Origin: Phlegmacium glaucopus
Lineage: Eukaryota; Basidiomycota; Agaricomycetes; Agaricales; Cortinariaceae
NCBI GenBank assembly: GCA_015039465.1
Contig: MU130477.1
Coordinates: forward strand, 35,286 to 86,939
DNA: 51,654 bases
Direction: 5' to 3'
Made by a program: the position numbers and the translations under genes. How positions within the stretch are numbered: the first letter of the stretch is position 1; every line of letters begins with the position of its first letter. Below the pieces are notes generated by a model. It had not been told where the DNA came from. It saw only the letters and a list, made by a program, of their open reading frames with translations, and made no database searches. Below, one piece after another: positions 33,059 to 43,798 of the stretch.

Positions 33059-34481
33059 GCATTGGTATAAAAATAGTTCTGAGCGCTTCCAATTTTAGAG
33101 GGGCGGGGGTAATAGACGACATCCAGTAACTTACCCATCCAACAGCAAAACCCAAAGCAGGATCGACCCATCTAGCAGCTTCACGTTGCGTTGATAAATA
33201 CTAGGTCGTCTCTGCAGAGTTCTGCCATTATGGCAAAATTGACGTACCAAAGTGAGGAAATGCAAGGGGGCACCGGGATCAAAAAAAAATACCCAGGGTC
33301 GATTTATTTTTTAAGCCAACTTTGGGTGGACTAACTAACTTATGTAATCAGGCACACATCTATATATGGCAATATGACATCATCCTATCCTCACCTCTTC
33401 CTTGCCTCCCCTTGCCTCAGAAGACACCTTGCAAGCAGTGCAAACCTAATTCTGGGGCTCCAACTCTAGGTATTAGAGGTGATACTAACATCTCAGGTAA
33501 GTAATGCAGCACAATCCTACCTGATAATGTGGTACTTACCCATTGAGTTTCACAGCCAGACTGATTATTGCTGATTACATTTGATTGTGCCACCTGATCA
33601 ACCATCAAGTACCTGGGTGAAGGGATATTCAGTGCATTTCAAACTGCCTATAGATACTGGTTGTAAATAGTGTGATCACCCATAAAATATGAATATTACA
33701 GTCTTATCTACCTACACCAGACCTATGCTACTAGAGAAACTCATTTCTGCACATCTTATGCATGTAGTAAGGCCTTACTAGCTTCAAATTGATGTTTTAA
33801 ACCCCTGTTCTGGTGAAGTCCTTTTTTTTTTTTCAGGGCCTCCGGCTGGACTAACTAACCAGGTACCGGTCCGGCATTTTGATCCCGGTGCCCCCTTGAG
33901 GAAATGTTCCTGATATTGGTGCCCATGTAGTCATTTCACCAATCGCGCAAAGAGAACTGTAGAACGCTAGTTAGCTTTACGGGAACCCTAGTAGCACAGC
34001 GAATGTACAAACGAATTCGGAATAGGCAACGGTCCCCACCAGGGCATAAGCTATCAAGGCCCCTAGCGGACCTGCGCCTTGCAGAGCATGACCAGAACCC
34101 AAGAACAATCCTGTCCCTATGGTTCCGGCAATCTTCGACCAATGATTAGACGCAGGCTTATTGGAACTGATAGGAATGATGTTCTTACAGCAATCCTAAT
34201 GGTTTCATGAGCCCTGAAAAAATGGAATATAATCTATGGAATACATACATCTGTACATGGCGTTGCTTCAGGCATCTTTGGACGCGATCGAGGTCGTGGG
34301 CGTCAAAATGAAATCTAATGGGTGTTAGTGGTCACTGATGGCAGTGAAAAACAGGAGAAGGAATTTACTTCGGATTCGCCTGTACGACATACACCCGGGT
34401 GTCTGACAGACCATCCTCATTGACCCGGGTGTCTGGCAGACCATCTTCTAATCCTGGGTTCAGACCTTTTTCGTTATCCAT
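33059..34481 (-). pseudogene. Permease block 1 (N-terminus to TM3)
   Basis: Exons by splice sites and frame: 34481-34369, 34314-34249, a 7-nt microexon 34195-34189 (gives M-I-A), 34132-34020, 33956-33899 continuing at 33254-33248 across a hAT MITE, 33178-33135 and 33078-33059. All introns are GT-AG, apart from the exon 4 donor, which is displaced by 7 bp. ATG at 34481 precedes an acidic cytosolic tail with a repeated DGLPDTRV/DGLSDTRV motif. Confidence 0.85.
33263..33898. mobile_element. hAT-type MITE, 636 bp, in permease exon 5
   Basis: Ends CAAGGGGGCACCGGGATCAA and its inverse, flanked by a perfect 8-bp duplication AGGAAATG (33255-33262, 33899-33906). Removing it with one duplication copy joins GTFP to HF and keeps the permease frame. 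Confidence 0.93.
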
Positions 34482-36008
34482 GGGTAGTGGTGGGAGAGGA
34501 AAAGGGTTGGTAGACAGAATAAAGTAGTGCACACTATATACCTGACAGGTGTTTGCGCGGATCCATACACTCTCCAAGCGATCAAAAATAGCACAACATC
34601 TATCTCTCAACGTACTTACTCCTGTCAACAAGATAAAGAGCATACGACTATCTGACTTTTTTAACTACTAGTAACTACTGAGGGGGATCTCTGTATCAGG
34701 AAATATGGCAGGAGAAGAACCTATCCAAAGATTCGAAACCTTTTGAGAGATTTTATTGAAACCATCATCCTTAGAACTACGACACGTGGGAGATAATCGA
34801 TAAGGTGTGCTTAGATGTCCTAGATATAAATTATTCTCCGACGTGATCGTAATATGTAACCTCCTGGATAGTTGTCTAGAATTTGATCGACCTGAGATGT
34901 ACACAGAAGATCCAAAAACTATTCTGGTTGGCAGCTTACCGTACAGTTCAGATTTTCCATCATTGATATTTTACCTCCGACTGTTCCAAGCCTTCAATAA
35001 TGACATTGCGACCAGGAATCGATTCCGAGACTGTCCAATAAAAGGTGGCCATCATACGTGCAAGATGTGGCGGAACAAAAGCCCAACAAAAGCCTGCCTT
35101 TGGTGACAAATATCTGACAGAAGACGAGGTCTGGGGCCAAAATCCTTGGGATTATTGAGGGCTGTACGAAACAAGGAAAAGCCATGGCGCTGAATCGGGG
35201 TATAAATGAAATGCAGCGCTCAGCCAGTCACCCTTAAAACACTGCATTTTCTAATATCAATATATTACGAGTCCTATTTATTTATAGATAGGTCTTGCAA
35301 CGAGCTTTGCAAGGTGGCTGTGTATCCAACCTTTTTCCTTTTGAGGTTTTTAAGGTTTGGGGGGGGGGCAAATTCTCGGGCATATCTGTGATGCACGGAC
35401 TTTTACTGGCGAGGATTTTTTGAAAAGAAATCAAGTGCACGCAATATATATTCACACGGTTGCTAGTAGATCACGTGCACCACTTTTGGCTTCATTTCCT
35501 ACCGACGAGGCAGTCACATAAACACCCATCCTCTGAGCCCCAAATTTTAATTTATATGGTGCCTAGCTAAATATAACAATTTTCATACTAAAAGATAGCA
35601 AAAGGCCTCTGTCGTCGCGTGAACTCGACGCGACGGGAATTCAAAGTCCGAAGATTACATAACGATTTTCTAGCACAGGTTTGGGGGCGTGGTAAAAACA
35701 GGACATGGGTCGCACAGTAATTCATGTGTTCAAATTCAAATTTTTTGTAGTAGTGTACTATAGTCTCATTTTTACTCAATATGTATCAAAAGACTCGACA
35801 CACGCGAAAATTGGGAGACATGAGCCAGCAGATGTTACCAGCATCATGTGGCTCTTGTGGATCGCTGTTCAAGCTTCAAGTCTTTGAGCACACCTGTACC
35901 ACCATTTTCAATCTATCATAGAGGTAACCACCCTGCTCCACTTATCCCTCCTTCAAATTCTCTCCCAGTACCACACAATCGGCCGCAGCAAATAAACTCA
36001 AGCGGGTT
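34482..36008. other. Upstream region of the permease, no gene recognised
   Basis: Contains the presumed permease promoter (minus strand). A G-run at 35358-35368 and a few short ORFs without domain character are all I see. One plus-strand ORF (35848-36048) is Pro/Ser-rich but has no recognisable start context or homology. Confidence 0.4.
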
Positions 36009-36333
36009 CAACTTTTTCAAGACTTACAAAAGGGACTCTAACAGTTAAGAAAACGCGAGAGAGAAGCCGGAGGACGTATATTTGAGCTTTCCCTAGCGCC
36101 TTGAATGAATTTTGAGCGCCCCTGCCAGGGCCATTTCCTACAATCCCTTGTAGACATTGAACACGTTATTAATTTATTGCCTAATACCGAACAAAAATCG
36201 GCGGGAAGCTCAGACACCCACTATTGATCAACCCTCCTCCAAATCCTTATGTACGGAAAGCATAAAATACATCCTACAAAATGTATAAAACTAAGAGTTC
36301 CAACAGAGTGATTCACAAACATTGATGACAATC

Positions 36334-38887
36334 TCAAGGGTCATCATTCGTCGTATCAGGATCATATACAATCTTCGTCGCGCTCCTACAATAATAACAG
36401 ATATAAGCTAGAGCAACCAACTGAGAAAATGAAAGTTTAACTTACCGTTTCTCAGATCCCTAAAAAACCACATCATCGTCAATGAATCCGATGTTCATTT
36501 CCGTTTGAAAGATGAAACCACTCACGTTCTCCTTCCAGGCTATCTGTGCTTTCAGTTCAGTCATTCCGAACAAAAGAACGATATCGTAATCAACTCGGTA
36601 GAAATTTCCCTTTCCTGCAGCTTTTTGTCGAGGACGCAGAGGTACCCGAGAAAGATCGGCCTCTATGGTACAAAGCTTGGTGTAATGATCTACCAAAAAT
36701 ATTAAACCTCACCAAGGTGCACCAACAATGGTGGTAATAATGAAACTCAACTGGTATCAATGTCTTTCCACTTTGGAGTTGCGACGTCTCCTCGATAACA
36801 CCAAACAGAAAAAGTACCAGATCTAAAATCAGCTGCAGACTCTGATTCTCTGAAATAAGACTTTTTGAATTCTTTCGTCTCCGATACTTGGGTATTCTAC
36901 ATAAAGATATATTGAGGAAGGGATGTGCACTAAGGAAAGGTACACACAACTCACTTTAGGTAAGATGATATCGAAAGAGTCACTTATCCGCTTGTTACCA
37001 GAGACGGAGGTAAACACCTTGTGAGACCGTGCTTTGTGGTCTGAAGCGGTTCCGTCGTACGGGATGTGGCAGAAGTTTCCATATGTGATTTTAGAAACGC
37101 GAGTTTTCACAAAGTGGTCGAGGTAGAATGAGATGGCTCCATCTGACACGGCCTTGTTGCTGAATATTGAGGGAAAATAAGATAAAAAACATGAATTATT
37201 GTTTGAACATTAGAGAATACTTACACGTGGTTTTCAGGACGGATAATATTCAGCCCAAGGGGACTAAGCACATCGTGTACCTTGGTGTATAGCCAGTCAC
37301 TAGCTGCGAACCCGCCCACGAGCACGACATGCTAAATTCGCAAGTTGGAAAACGATTGTTTGGAGAACGGCGTACAAAACTTACGAAGATCGGTTTATGT
37401 GCAATCCTCTTCTGGTCAAGGACTGCTTTGACAATACAATCCACTGAAGGTTGAAAAAATTGGGCTACATCAGGCCTAGAAAAAGATTGAGGTCGGGCAA
37501 ATTCGAATCTAATCAATGACAAGGACTAACCCCATCAACTTTAGTTGACCGAAGCGAATGTTGTAGCTCTCGTCGTTGTCTCTCGTCGATCCAAATTTCA
37601 CATATTGGGGTTCATCGGCCTTCCTAAATCGAAGTTTCGTTGTCTTGTCAAAACAACGGACGATATGGTCCAAATCGTCGAGAAAAGGTGAATCAGCCAA
37701 GTAACCTACGCAACGAGGATCAATCATACTATGATGGTCATAGTTTGGTGGAGACATACTCTCCAAGAACAGTCTTGCATGCATGGTGACGAAAACAGAT
37801 CCATGGAAATGACCTGATGTATATAGTGAGCGGGAGCAGGAATATTTCAAAGCAATGGTAACGGACATTGTGGGGCAGCTATTTCTTCAAAGCTTTCCTT
37901 TGGCGAATTTGGGTTTCTGTTATACGAACTAATATCGATGGTTCCACCTCCTGCATCGACGATCACGATACCATCACCATTCTAGCGATATATATCAGTA
38001 TTCCATCTGAATGCTTTGACTTGCACTGCCTACATACCCTCATCGCTCCGGCTGGCAATCCATTCTGGACAGAGAAGTGCAAGCTAGCCTCTCCTTCAGT
38101 CACGAACGACAGCCGAGCATGACCACTCGTGTTATCAGGAATAAGCCCCGCTAGTATCGCAGCTTTCCGCATCTCACTCTGTTGTGTACCCTCCCACCCA
38201 TTCGGATGCGAAAGAACGAAATCGATCTGAAACTTCACTGAGTTCCATAGGTCGATGCCATTGACATGGGTATCTTGGATATAAGTAGATGCACATTCCA
38301 GGAGGTATCTGAGGAAGTCTGCGAAGACTTCTACCACAGTCTTGTTGAGTGGAAGTGGGGGTATATCACCACCGACAGTACGACCAGCGCCAACTTTCGA
38401 TCTAAGGTGCAGCTTAAACCTGGGAGGAGCCATGTCGATGATGAATAAATGTAGTATCCTGGAGTCGTATTAATAGGATTACCATTCTGCTTTCACCCAG
38501 TTCTCATCTTCAGCTACCTCGAATATGCCCTCTTTCATCGCTTCCGCACCCACTGCTTTAACCTTTCCATTCTGATCGTAGTAGATCACTGTGGGGATTT
38601 TGGAGGCTCCACTGATGTGCTCATGAGCGGGAAATCTACACTCAGGATGGTCAACACCTGATGATTGTTGACTGGCACCCAGGTAGTATTACTGAACCTT
38701 GTAACTCCTTTGATTTCAGGCACTTGACCGGGGTCGAGCACGCTATGATGAGAGTATGAGTATGGTTACCTATTGAACGAAGTCTTGAAGTTTTTTACCT
38801 GTAAGAAATGCCACTATATGTCGTTCCCACATCGAATGCAAGCACTAATTTGCGTCGGGAACCGCGATAGACTGATCTGGTCGACAT
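36334..38887 (-). CDS. Hsp70-family/actin-like ATPase protein, copy 1
   Basis: Starts MSTRSVYRGSRRKLVLAFDV. Phosphate-1 motif: AFDVGTTYSGISYS (residues about 17-30). Then VTRFPAHEHISGASKIPTV, FVLSHPNGWEGTQQSEMRKA and FVTEGEASLHF. Phosphate-2: IVIVDAGGGTIDISSY. Then HFHGSVFVTMHARLFLE, CFDKTTKLRFRKADEPQYVK, FFQPSVDCIVKAVLDQKRIA. Adenosine motif: VVLVGGFAASDWLYT. C-terminal part: FYLDHFVKTRVSKITYG and VDYDIVLLFGMTELKAQIAW, ending KIVYDPDTTNDDP. About ten short GT-AG introns. This type has an Hsp70-like ATPase domain with a divergent substrate part and is strongly expanded in Agaricomycetes. It is probably cytosolic, with role unknown. I saw no stop or frameshift. Confidence 0.85.
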
Positions 38888-39574
38888 GTTAGAGAAGCAA
38901 GGGTGCCTGACGGTGTCGACAACAACGGGCCTTCGGCACTGTGACAGTTGTTCAACGGCGTCAAAAGCTATGTCCTCGGCACCAGCCTGACACAAGCCTC
39001 ATGTTGATCAGGTGGGAATTGGCGCTAAGGCGCTCGCCGCTGAGGATTCTAGATCTTATCTAATCATAACTTGAACATTCACGGTCACTGGTTCTCATCT
39101 ATGGTATAACCTACAATATATAGAGCATATGCCCAGTTTCCACACGAATCATACACCAAGTTGCGACGAGGATCTGGTTGAGAATGGACGGCTGCGGCGC
39201 CTTCTATTCTAAACTCCTATCCTTTTGGCCCCACACTCAGCTGTATAATAGTTGTGTGAGAAGTATCACTGCAGGAGCGCTTGTAACCTTCAGCCTGTTT
39301 GACACCCTGATCGACATGAGATCAGCGACCCACCAGGACTCAGATAGTGCCCATCGTCGATCGAGCACAGCACCTCAGCAGGCTTAACAACCTGTCAACT
39401 GGACCAATTGTAGCATGCTCCGTATCCATAACTGTATGATTTCTGTCCTAGTACTAGTAGCTGACAGAGATCTATCAGCTGGGCCGTATTTGGGGACTAC
39501 TCTACTACACTACCTCAGGTATCAGTGCTACGTTACGACGTAGCTCTACGTAGATTTGACCTTTTCTCCTGAAG
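38888..39574. other. Intergenic spacer 1 of the Hsp70-like array
   Basis: Upstream region of copy 1, shared with the other units. Contains TATA-like AATATATAGAGCATATGCCC near 39113. The ORF at 39178-39387 is not conserved as protein. Confidence 0.5.
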
Positions 39575-39887
39575 TTTTTCAAGACTTAATACAAAAGGGA
39601 CTCCAACAGTTAAAAAAAGGCGAGAGAAGCTGGAGGACGTGTATTTGAGCTTTATCTATCGCCTTGAATGAATTTTGAGCGCCCCTGAGGGCTATTTCCT
39701 AGAATCCCTTGTCGACATCATTAAATACGTGATTAATTTATTGCCTAGTACCGAACAAAAATCGGCGGGAAGCTCAGACACCCGCTATTGATCAACCCTC
39801 CACATGAACGAAAAACATAAAATAAATCCTATAAAATGCATAAAACTAAGGTTCCAACAGAGTAATTTACAAACATTGATGCCAATC

Positions 39888-42428
39888 TCAAGGGTCATCA
39901 TTCGTCGTATCGGGATCATATACAATCTTCGCCGCACTCCTACAATACCATATATAGATATAAGCTAGAGCAACCAACTGAGAAAATAAAACTCTAACTT
40001 ACCGTTTCTCAATTCCCTAAAAAGCCACGTCATCACCAATGAATCCGATGTTTATTTCCATTTAGAAGATGAGAAACCACTCACATTCTCCCTCCAGGCT
40101 ACATGTGCTTTCAGTTCAGTCATTCCGAACAAAAGAACCATATCGTAATCGACTGTGTAGAATTTTCCCTTTCCTCCAGCCTTTTGCTGAGGACGTAGAG
40201 GTACCCGAGAAAGATCGGCCTCTATAGTACAAAGCTCGGTGTAATTATCTGCCAAAAATATTAAACCTCACCAAGGTGCACCAACAATGGTGGTAATAAT
40301 GAAACTCAACTGGTATCAACGTCTTTCCACTCTGGAGTTGCGACGTCTCCTCGATAACACCAAACAGAAAAAGTACCAGATCTAAAATCAGCTGCAGACT
40401 CTGATTCTCTGGAATAAGACTTTTTGAATTCTGTCGTCTCCGATACTTGGGTATTCTACATAAAGATATATTGAGGAAGGGATGTGCAGTAAGGAAAGGC
40501 ACACACAACTCACTTTAGGTAAGATGATACTGAAAAAATCACTTATCCGCTTGTCACCAGAGACGGAGGTATACACCTTGTGAGACCGTGCTCTGTGGTC
40601 TTTCGCGGTTGCGTCGTACACGGTGTGGCAGAAGTTTCCATATGTGACTTTAGAAACCCGAGTTCTCACAAGGTGGTCGAGGTAGAATGAGATGGCTCCA
40701 TCTGACACGGCCTTGTTGCTGAATATTGAGGGAAAATAAAAATAAAATCATTGTTTCAACATTGGAGAATACTTACACATGGTTTTCAGGACGGACAATA
40801 TTCAGCCCAAGGGGAGTAAGTACATCGTGTATCTTGGTGTATAGCCAGTCACTAGCTGCGAACCCGCCCACGAGCACGACATGCTATATTCAAAAGTTGG
40901 AAAATGATTGTTTGGAGAACGGCGTACAAAACTTACGAGAATCGGTTTATGTGCAATCCTCTTCTGGTCAAGGACTGCTTTGACAATACAATCCACTGAA
41001 GGTTGAAAAAATTGGGCTATATCAGGCCTAGAAAAAGATTGAGGTCGGGCAAATTTGAATCTAATCAATGGGAAGGACTAACCCCATCAACTTCAGTTGA
41101 CCGAAGCGAATGTTGTAGCTCTCGTCATTGTCTCTCGTCGATCCAAATTTCACATATTGGGGTTCATTGGCTTTCCTAAATCGAAGTTTCGTTGTCTTGT
41201 CAAAACAATGGACGATATGGTCCAAATCGTCGAGAAAAGGTGAATCAGCCAAGTAACCTACGCAACGAGGATCAATCATACTATGATGGTCATAGTTTGG
41301 TGGAGACATACTCTCCAAGAACAGTCTTGCATGCATGGTGACGAAAACAGATCCATGGAAATGACCTGATGTATATAGTGAGAGGGAGCAGGAATATTTC
41401 AAAGCAATGATAACGGACATTGTGGGGCAGCTATTTCTTCAAAGCTTTCCTTTGGCGAATTTGGGTCCCTGCGATACGAACTAATATCGATGGTTCCACC
41501 TCCTGCATCAACAATCACGATACCATCACCATTCTAACGATATCAGTATTCCGTCTGAATGCTTTGACTGCATTGCGTACATACCGTCATCGCTCCGGCT
41601 GGCAATCCATTCTGTGCAGAGAAGTGCAAGCTAGCCTCTCCTTCAGTCACGAACGACAGCCGAGCATGACCACTCGTGTTATCAGGAATAAGCCCGGCTA
41701 ATATCGCAGCTTTCCGCATCTCACTCTGTTGTGCACCCTCCCACCCATTCGGATGCGAAAGAACGAAATCGATCTGAGACTTCACTGAGTCCCATAGGTC
41801 GATGCCATTGACATGGGTATCTTGGATATAACTAGATGCACATTCTAGGAGATAGCTGAGGAAGTCTGCGAAGACTTCTACCACAGTCTTGTTGAGTGGA
41901 AGTGGAGGTATGTCACCGCCGACAGCACGACCTGCGCCAACTCTCGATCTAAGGTGCAGTTTAAACCTGAGAAAAACCATGTCAATGATGAATAAATGTA
42001 GCATCATGGAGTCATATTAATAGGATTACCATTCAGCTTTCACCCAGTTCTCATCTTCAGCTACCTCGCATATGCCCTCGTCCATGGCTTCCGCACCCAC
42101 TGCTCTAACCGTTCCATTCCGATCGTAGTAGATCACTGTGGGAATTTTGGAGGCTCCACTGATGTGCTCATGAGCGGGAAATCTACACTCAGGATGGTCA
42201 ACGCCTGAGGATTGCTGACTGGTACCGAGGTAGTACTACTGAACCTTGTAACTCCTTTGATTTCAGGCACTTGACCGGGATCGAGCACGCTATGATTAAA
42301 GTATGGTTACCTATTGAGCCAAGCCTTGAAATGTTTTACCTGTAAGAAATACCACTATATGTCGTTCCCACATCGAATGCAAGTACTAACTTGCGTCGAG
42401 GACCGCGATAGACTGATCTGGTCGACAT
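39888..42428 (-). CDS. Hsp70-family/actin-like ATPase protein, copy 2
   Basis: Same exon plan as copy 1, from ATG at 42428 to TGA at 39888. All nucleotide-binding motifs are kept (DVGTTYSG, DAGGGTID, LVGGFAASDW). Differences are mostly conservative, for example FRLHL-region MVFLRFKLHLRSRVGAG, and YLADSPFLDDLDHIVHCFDK. The stretch YTSVSGDKRISDFFSIILPK is the most diverged. No disabling change seen. Confidence 0.83.
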
Positions 42429-43469
42429 GTTAGAGAAGCAAGAGTGCCTGAGGGTGTCGACAAGAACGTGCCTTGGGTACTGTGACAGTTGTTAGACAGC
42501 GTCAAAAGCTATGTCCTCGGCACCACCCTGACACAAGCCTCATGTTGATGAGGTGAATTGGCGCTCGCCGCTGAGTGCTTGTAATGGTTCATCTATGGTA
42601 TGACCTACAATTTAGAGCATATCCCCGGTATCCGAATCATGAACCAATTTGAGACGACTCGGAGGACCTGAATGGGCGGCATTAGACTCAAAAGCTAAGT
42701 ACTGCACAGCCTTCTATTCTAAACTTCTATCTTTTTCCCCCACACTCAGCTGTATACGTATACTAGTTGTGTGAGAACTTAGAAGCATCACTGCAGGAGC
42801 AGACGATCTGAATCCAATTCATCAGCAGCTTGTAACCTTCAGCCTGTTTGACACCCTGATCTACATGAGGTCAGCGGCCCACCAGGACTCAGAAGGTGCC
42901 CATCGTCGATCGAGCACCCACCTCAGCAGGGTTAACAACCTGTTAACTGGACGCATTTCCCAATTGTAGCATGCTCCTGTAAGAACGACAGCAAGAATCT
43001 AATTTATTCGAGTACTGGATTTATATACGCTATGGCTTGTAGTAGATAGTACGAATGTGGCTTTTAATTAATTCAACTCGGGCATGGCAACGCCGAGAGC
43101 GCTGATCAAGCGCTTGATGGTGCCTAATGCTGCTTGTGACCGTTTGCCCGGCGGACAACACATTCCAACAGCTCCGTATCCATTACCGTATGATTTCTGC
43201 CCTATTACTAGTAGCTGACATTGACCGGTATCTATGTGGACGTCAGTAGTTGTAGTAGTCACAATAGAGTTGGTACTCGCATAGCAGTCTATTGGAGTCA
43301 ATATGAACTACCGTATTACAAGTGTATGCTACATCATACTACTGAATGCCAACAGAGATCTACCAGCACTCCATATGAATAATGAGGGGACTACTCTAGT
43401 AACTCTAACTCTACCACACTACCTCAGGTATCAGTGCTACGTAGCTCTACGCAGATTTGTCCTTTTCCC
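42429..43469. other. Intergenic spacer 2 of the Hsp70-like array
   Basis: Homologous to spacers 1 and 3 with extra sequence (about 42990-43350). No gene recognised; the minus-strand ORF at 43068-43301 has no clear domain. Confidence 0.5.
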
Positions 43470-43633
43470 CTGAAGTTTTTCAAGACTTACAAAAGGGACT
43501 CCGACAGTTAAAACAAGCGAGAGAAGCTGGAGGACGTGTATTTGAGCTTTCCCTATCGCCTTGAATGAATTTTGAGCGCCCTGAGGGCCGTGTCCTACAA
43601 TCCCTTGTAGACATTGAACACATTAATTTATTG

Positions 43634-43661
43634 TTCCGGCCGATTTTTGTTCGGTATTAGG
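43634..43661. other. 28-bp micro-inversion in unit 3
   Basis: Units 1, 2 and 4 read CCTAATACCGAACAAAAATC and on (unit 2 CCTAGTACC) after ATTTATTG. Unit 3 has the reverse complement of that 28-bp segment in the same place (starting TTCCGGCCGATTTTTG), with a short deletion just after it. Confidence 0.8.
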
Positions 43662-43798
43662 GCTCCCACTATTGATCAACCCTCCTCCAAATCCTTGTGC
43701 CTTATGTACGAAAAGCATCAAATAAATCCTACAAAATGTATAAAACTAAGGTTCCAACCAAGTTCCAACAGAGTAATTCACACACATTGATGCCAATC

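Larger units (their letters stand above)
14557..34481 (-). pseudogene. Amino-acid permease (yeast amino-acid transporter family, APC superfamily), split by nested transposons
   Basis: About 565 codons in about 23 exons. The conserved order is complete. N-terminus: MDNEKG...HDLDRVQRCLKQRHVQM. TM1: IAIAGTIGTGLFLGSG. Then AIGEMTTWAPISGTFPH and RWVDPALGFAVGWNYFYTNA, followed by ISTPVEITAAVIVLSFWDSN and RYFGESEFAFSLIK. Then AAFSFQGMELVVIAASETES and SPFVIAMNRAGVKVLPHIIN, then SAFSAGNSFLFCSSRVLYGL. C-terminus: GYKIFMRTKIWKPSEMDFVT and GIPTPEETE. These are signatures of plasma-membrane proton/amino-acid symporters of fungi. Three blocks remain: 34481-33059, 25165-23461 and 14961-14557. Defects: a 7-bp extra segment at the exon 4 end (34013-34019), a hAT MITE in exon 5, an approximately 7.8-kb nest in an intron, Plavaka-1 in exon 21, and a TTTCGG instead of TTTCAG acceptor near 14806. 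Not expected to make a working transporter. Specificity cannot be told. Confidence 0.9.

Noticed and set aside
36505..36737. Plus-strand ORFs across the Hsp70-like genes (also near 37868, 41420, 45331)
   Set aside because: Antisense shadows of conserved minus-strand exons.
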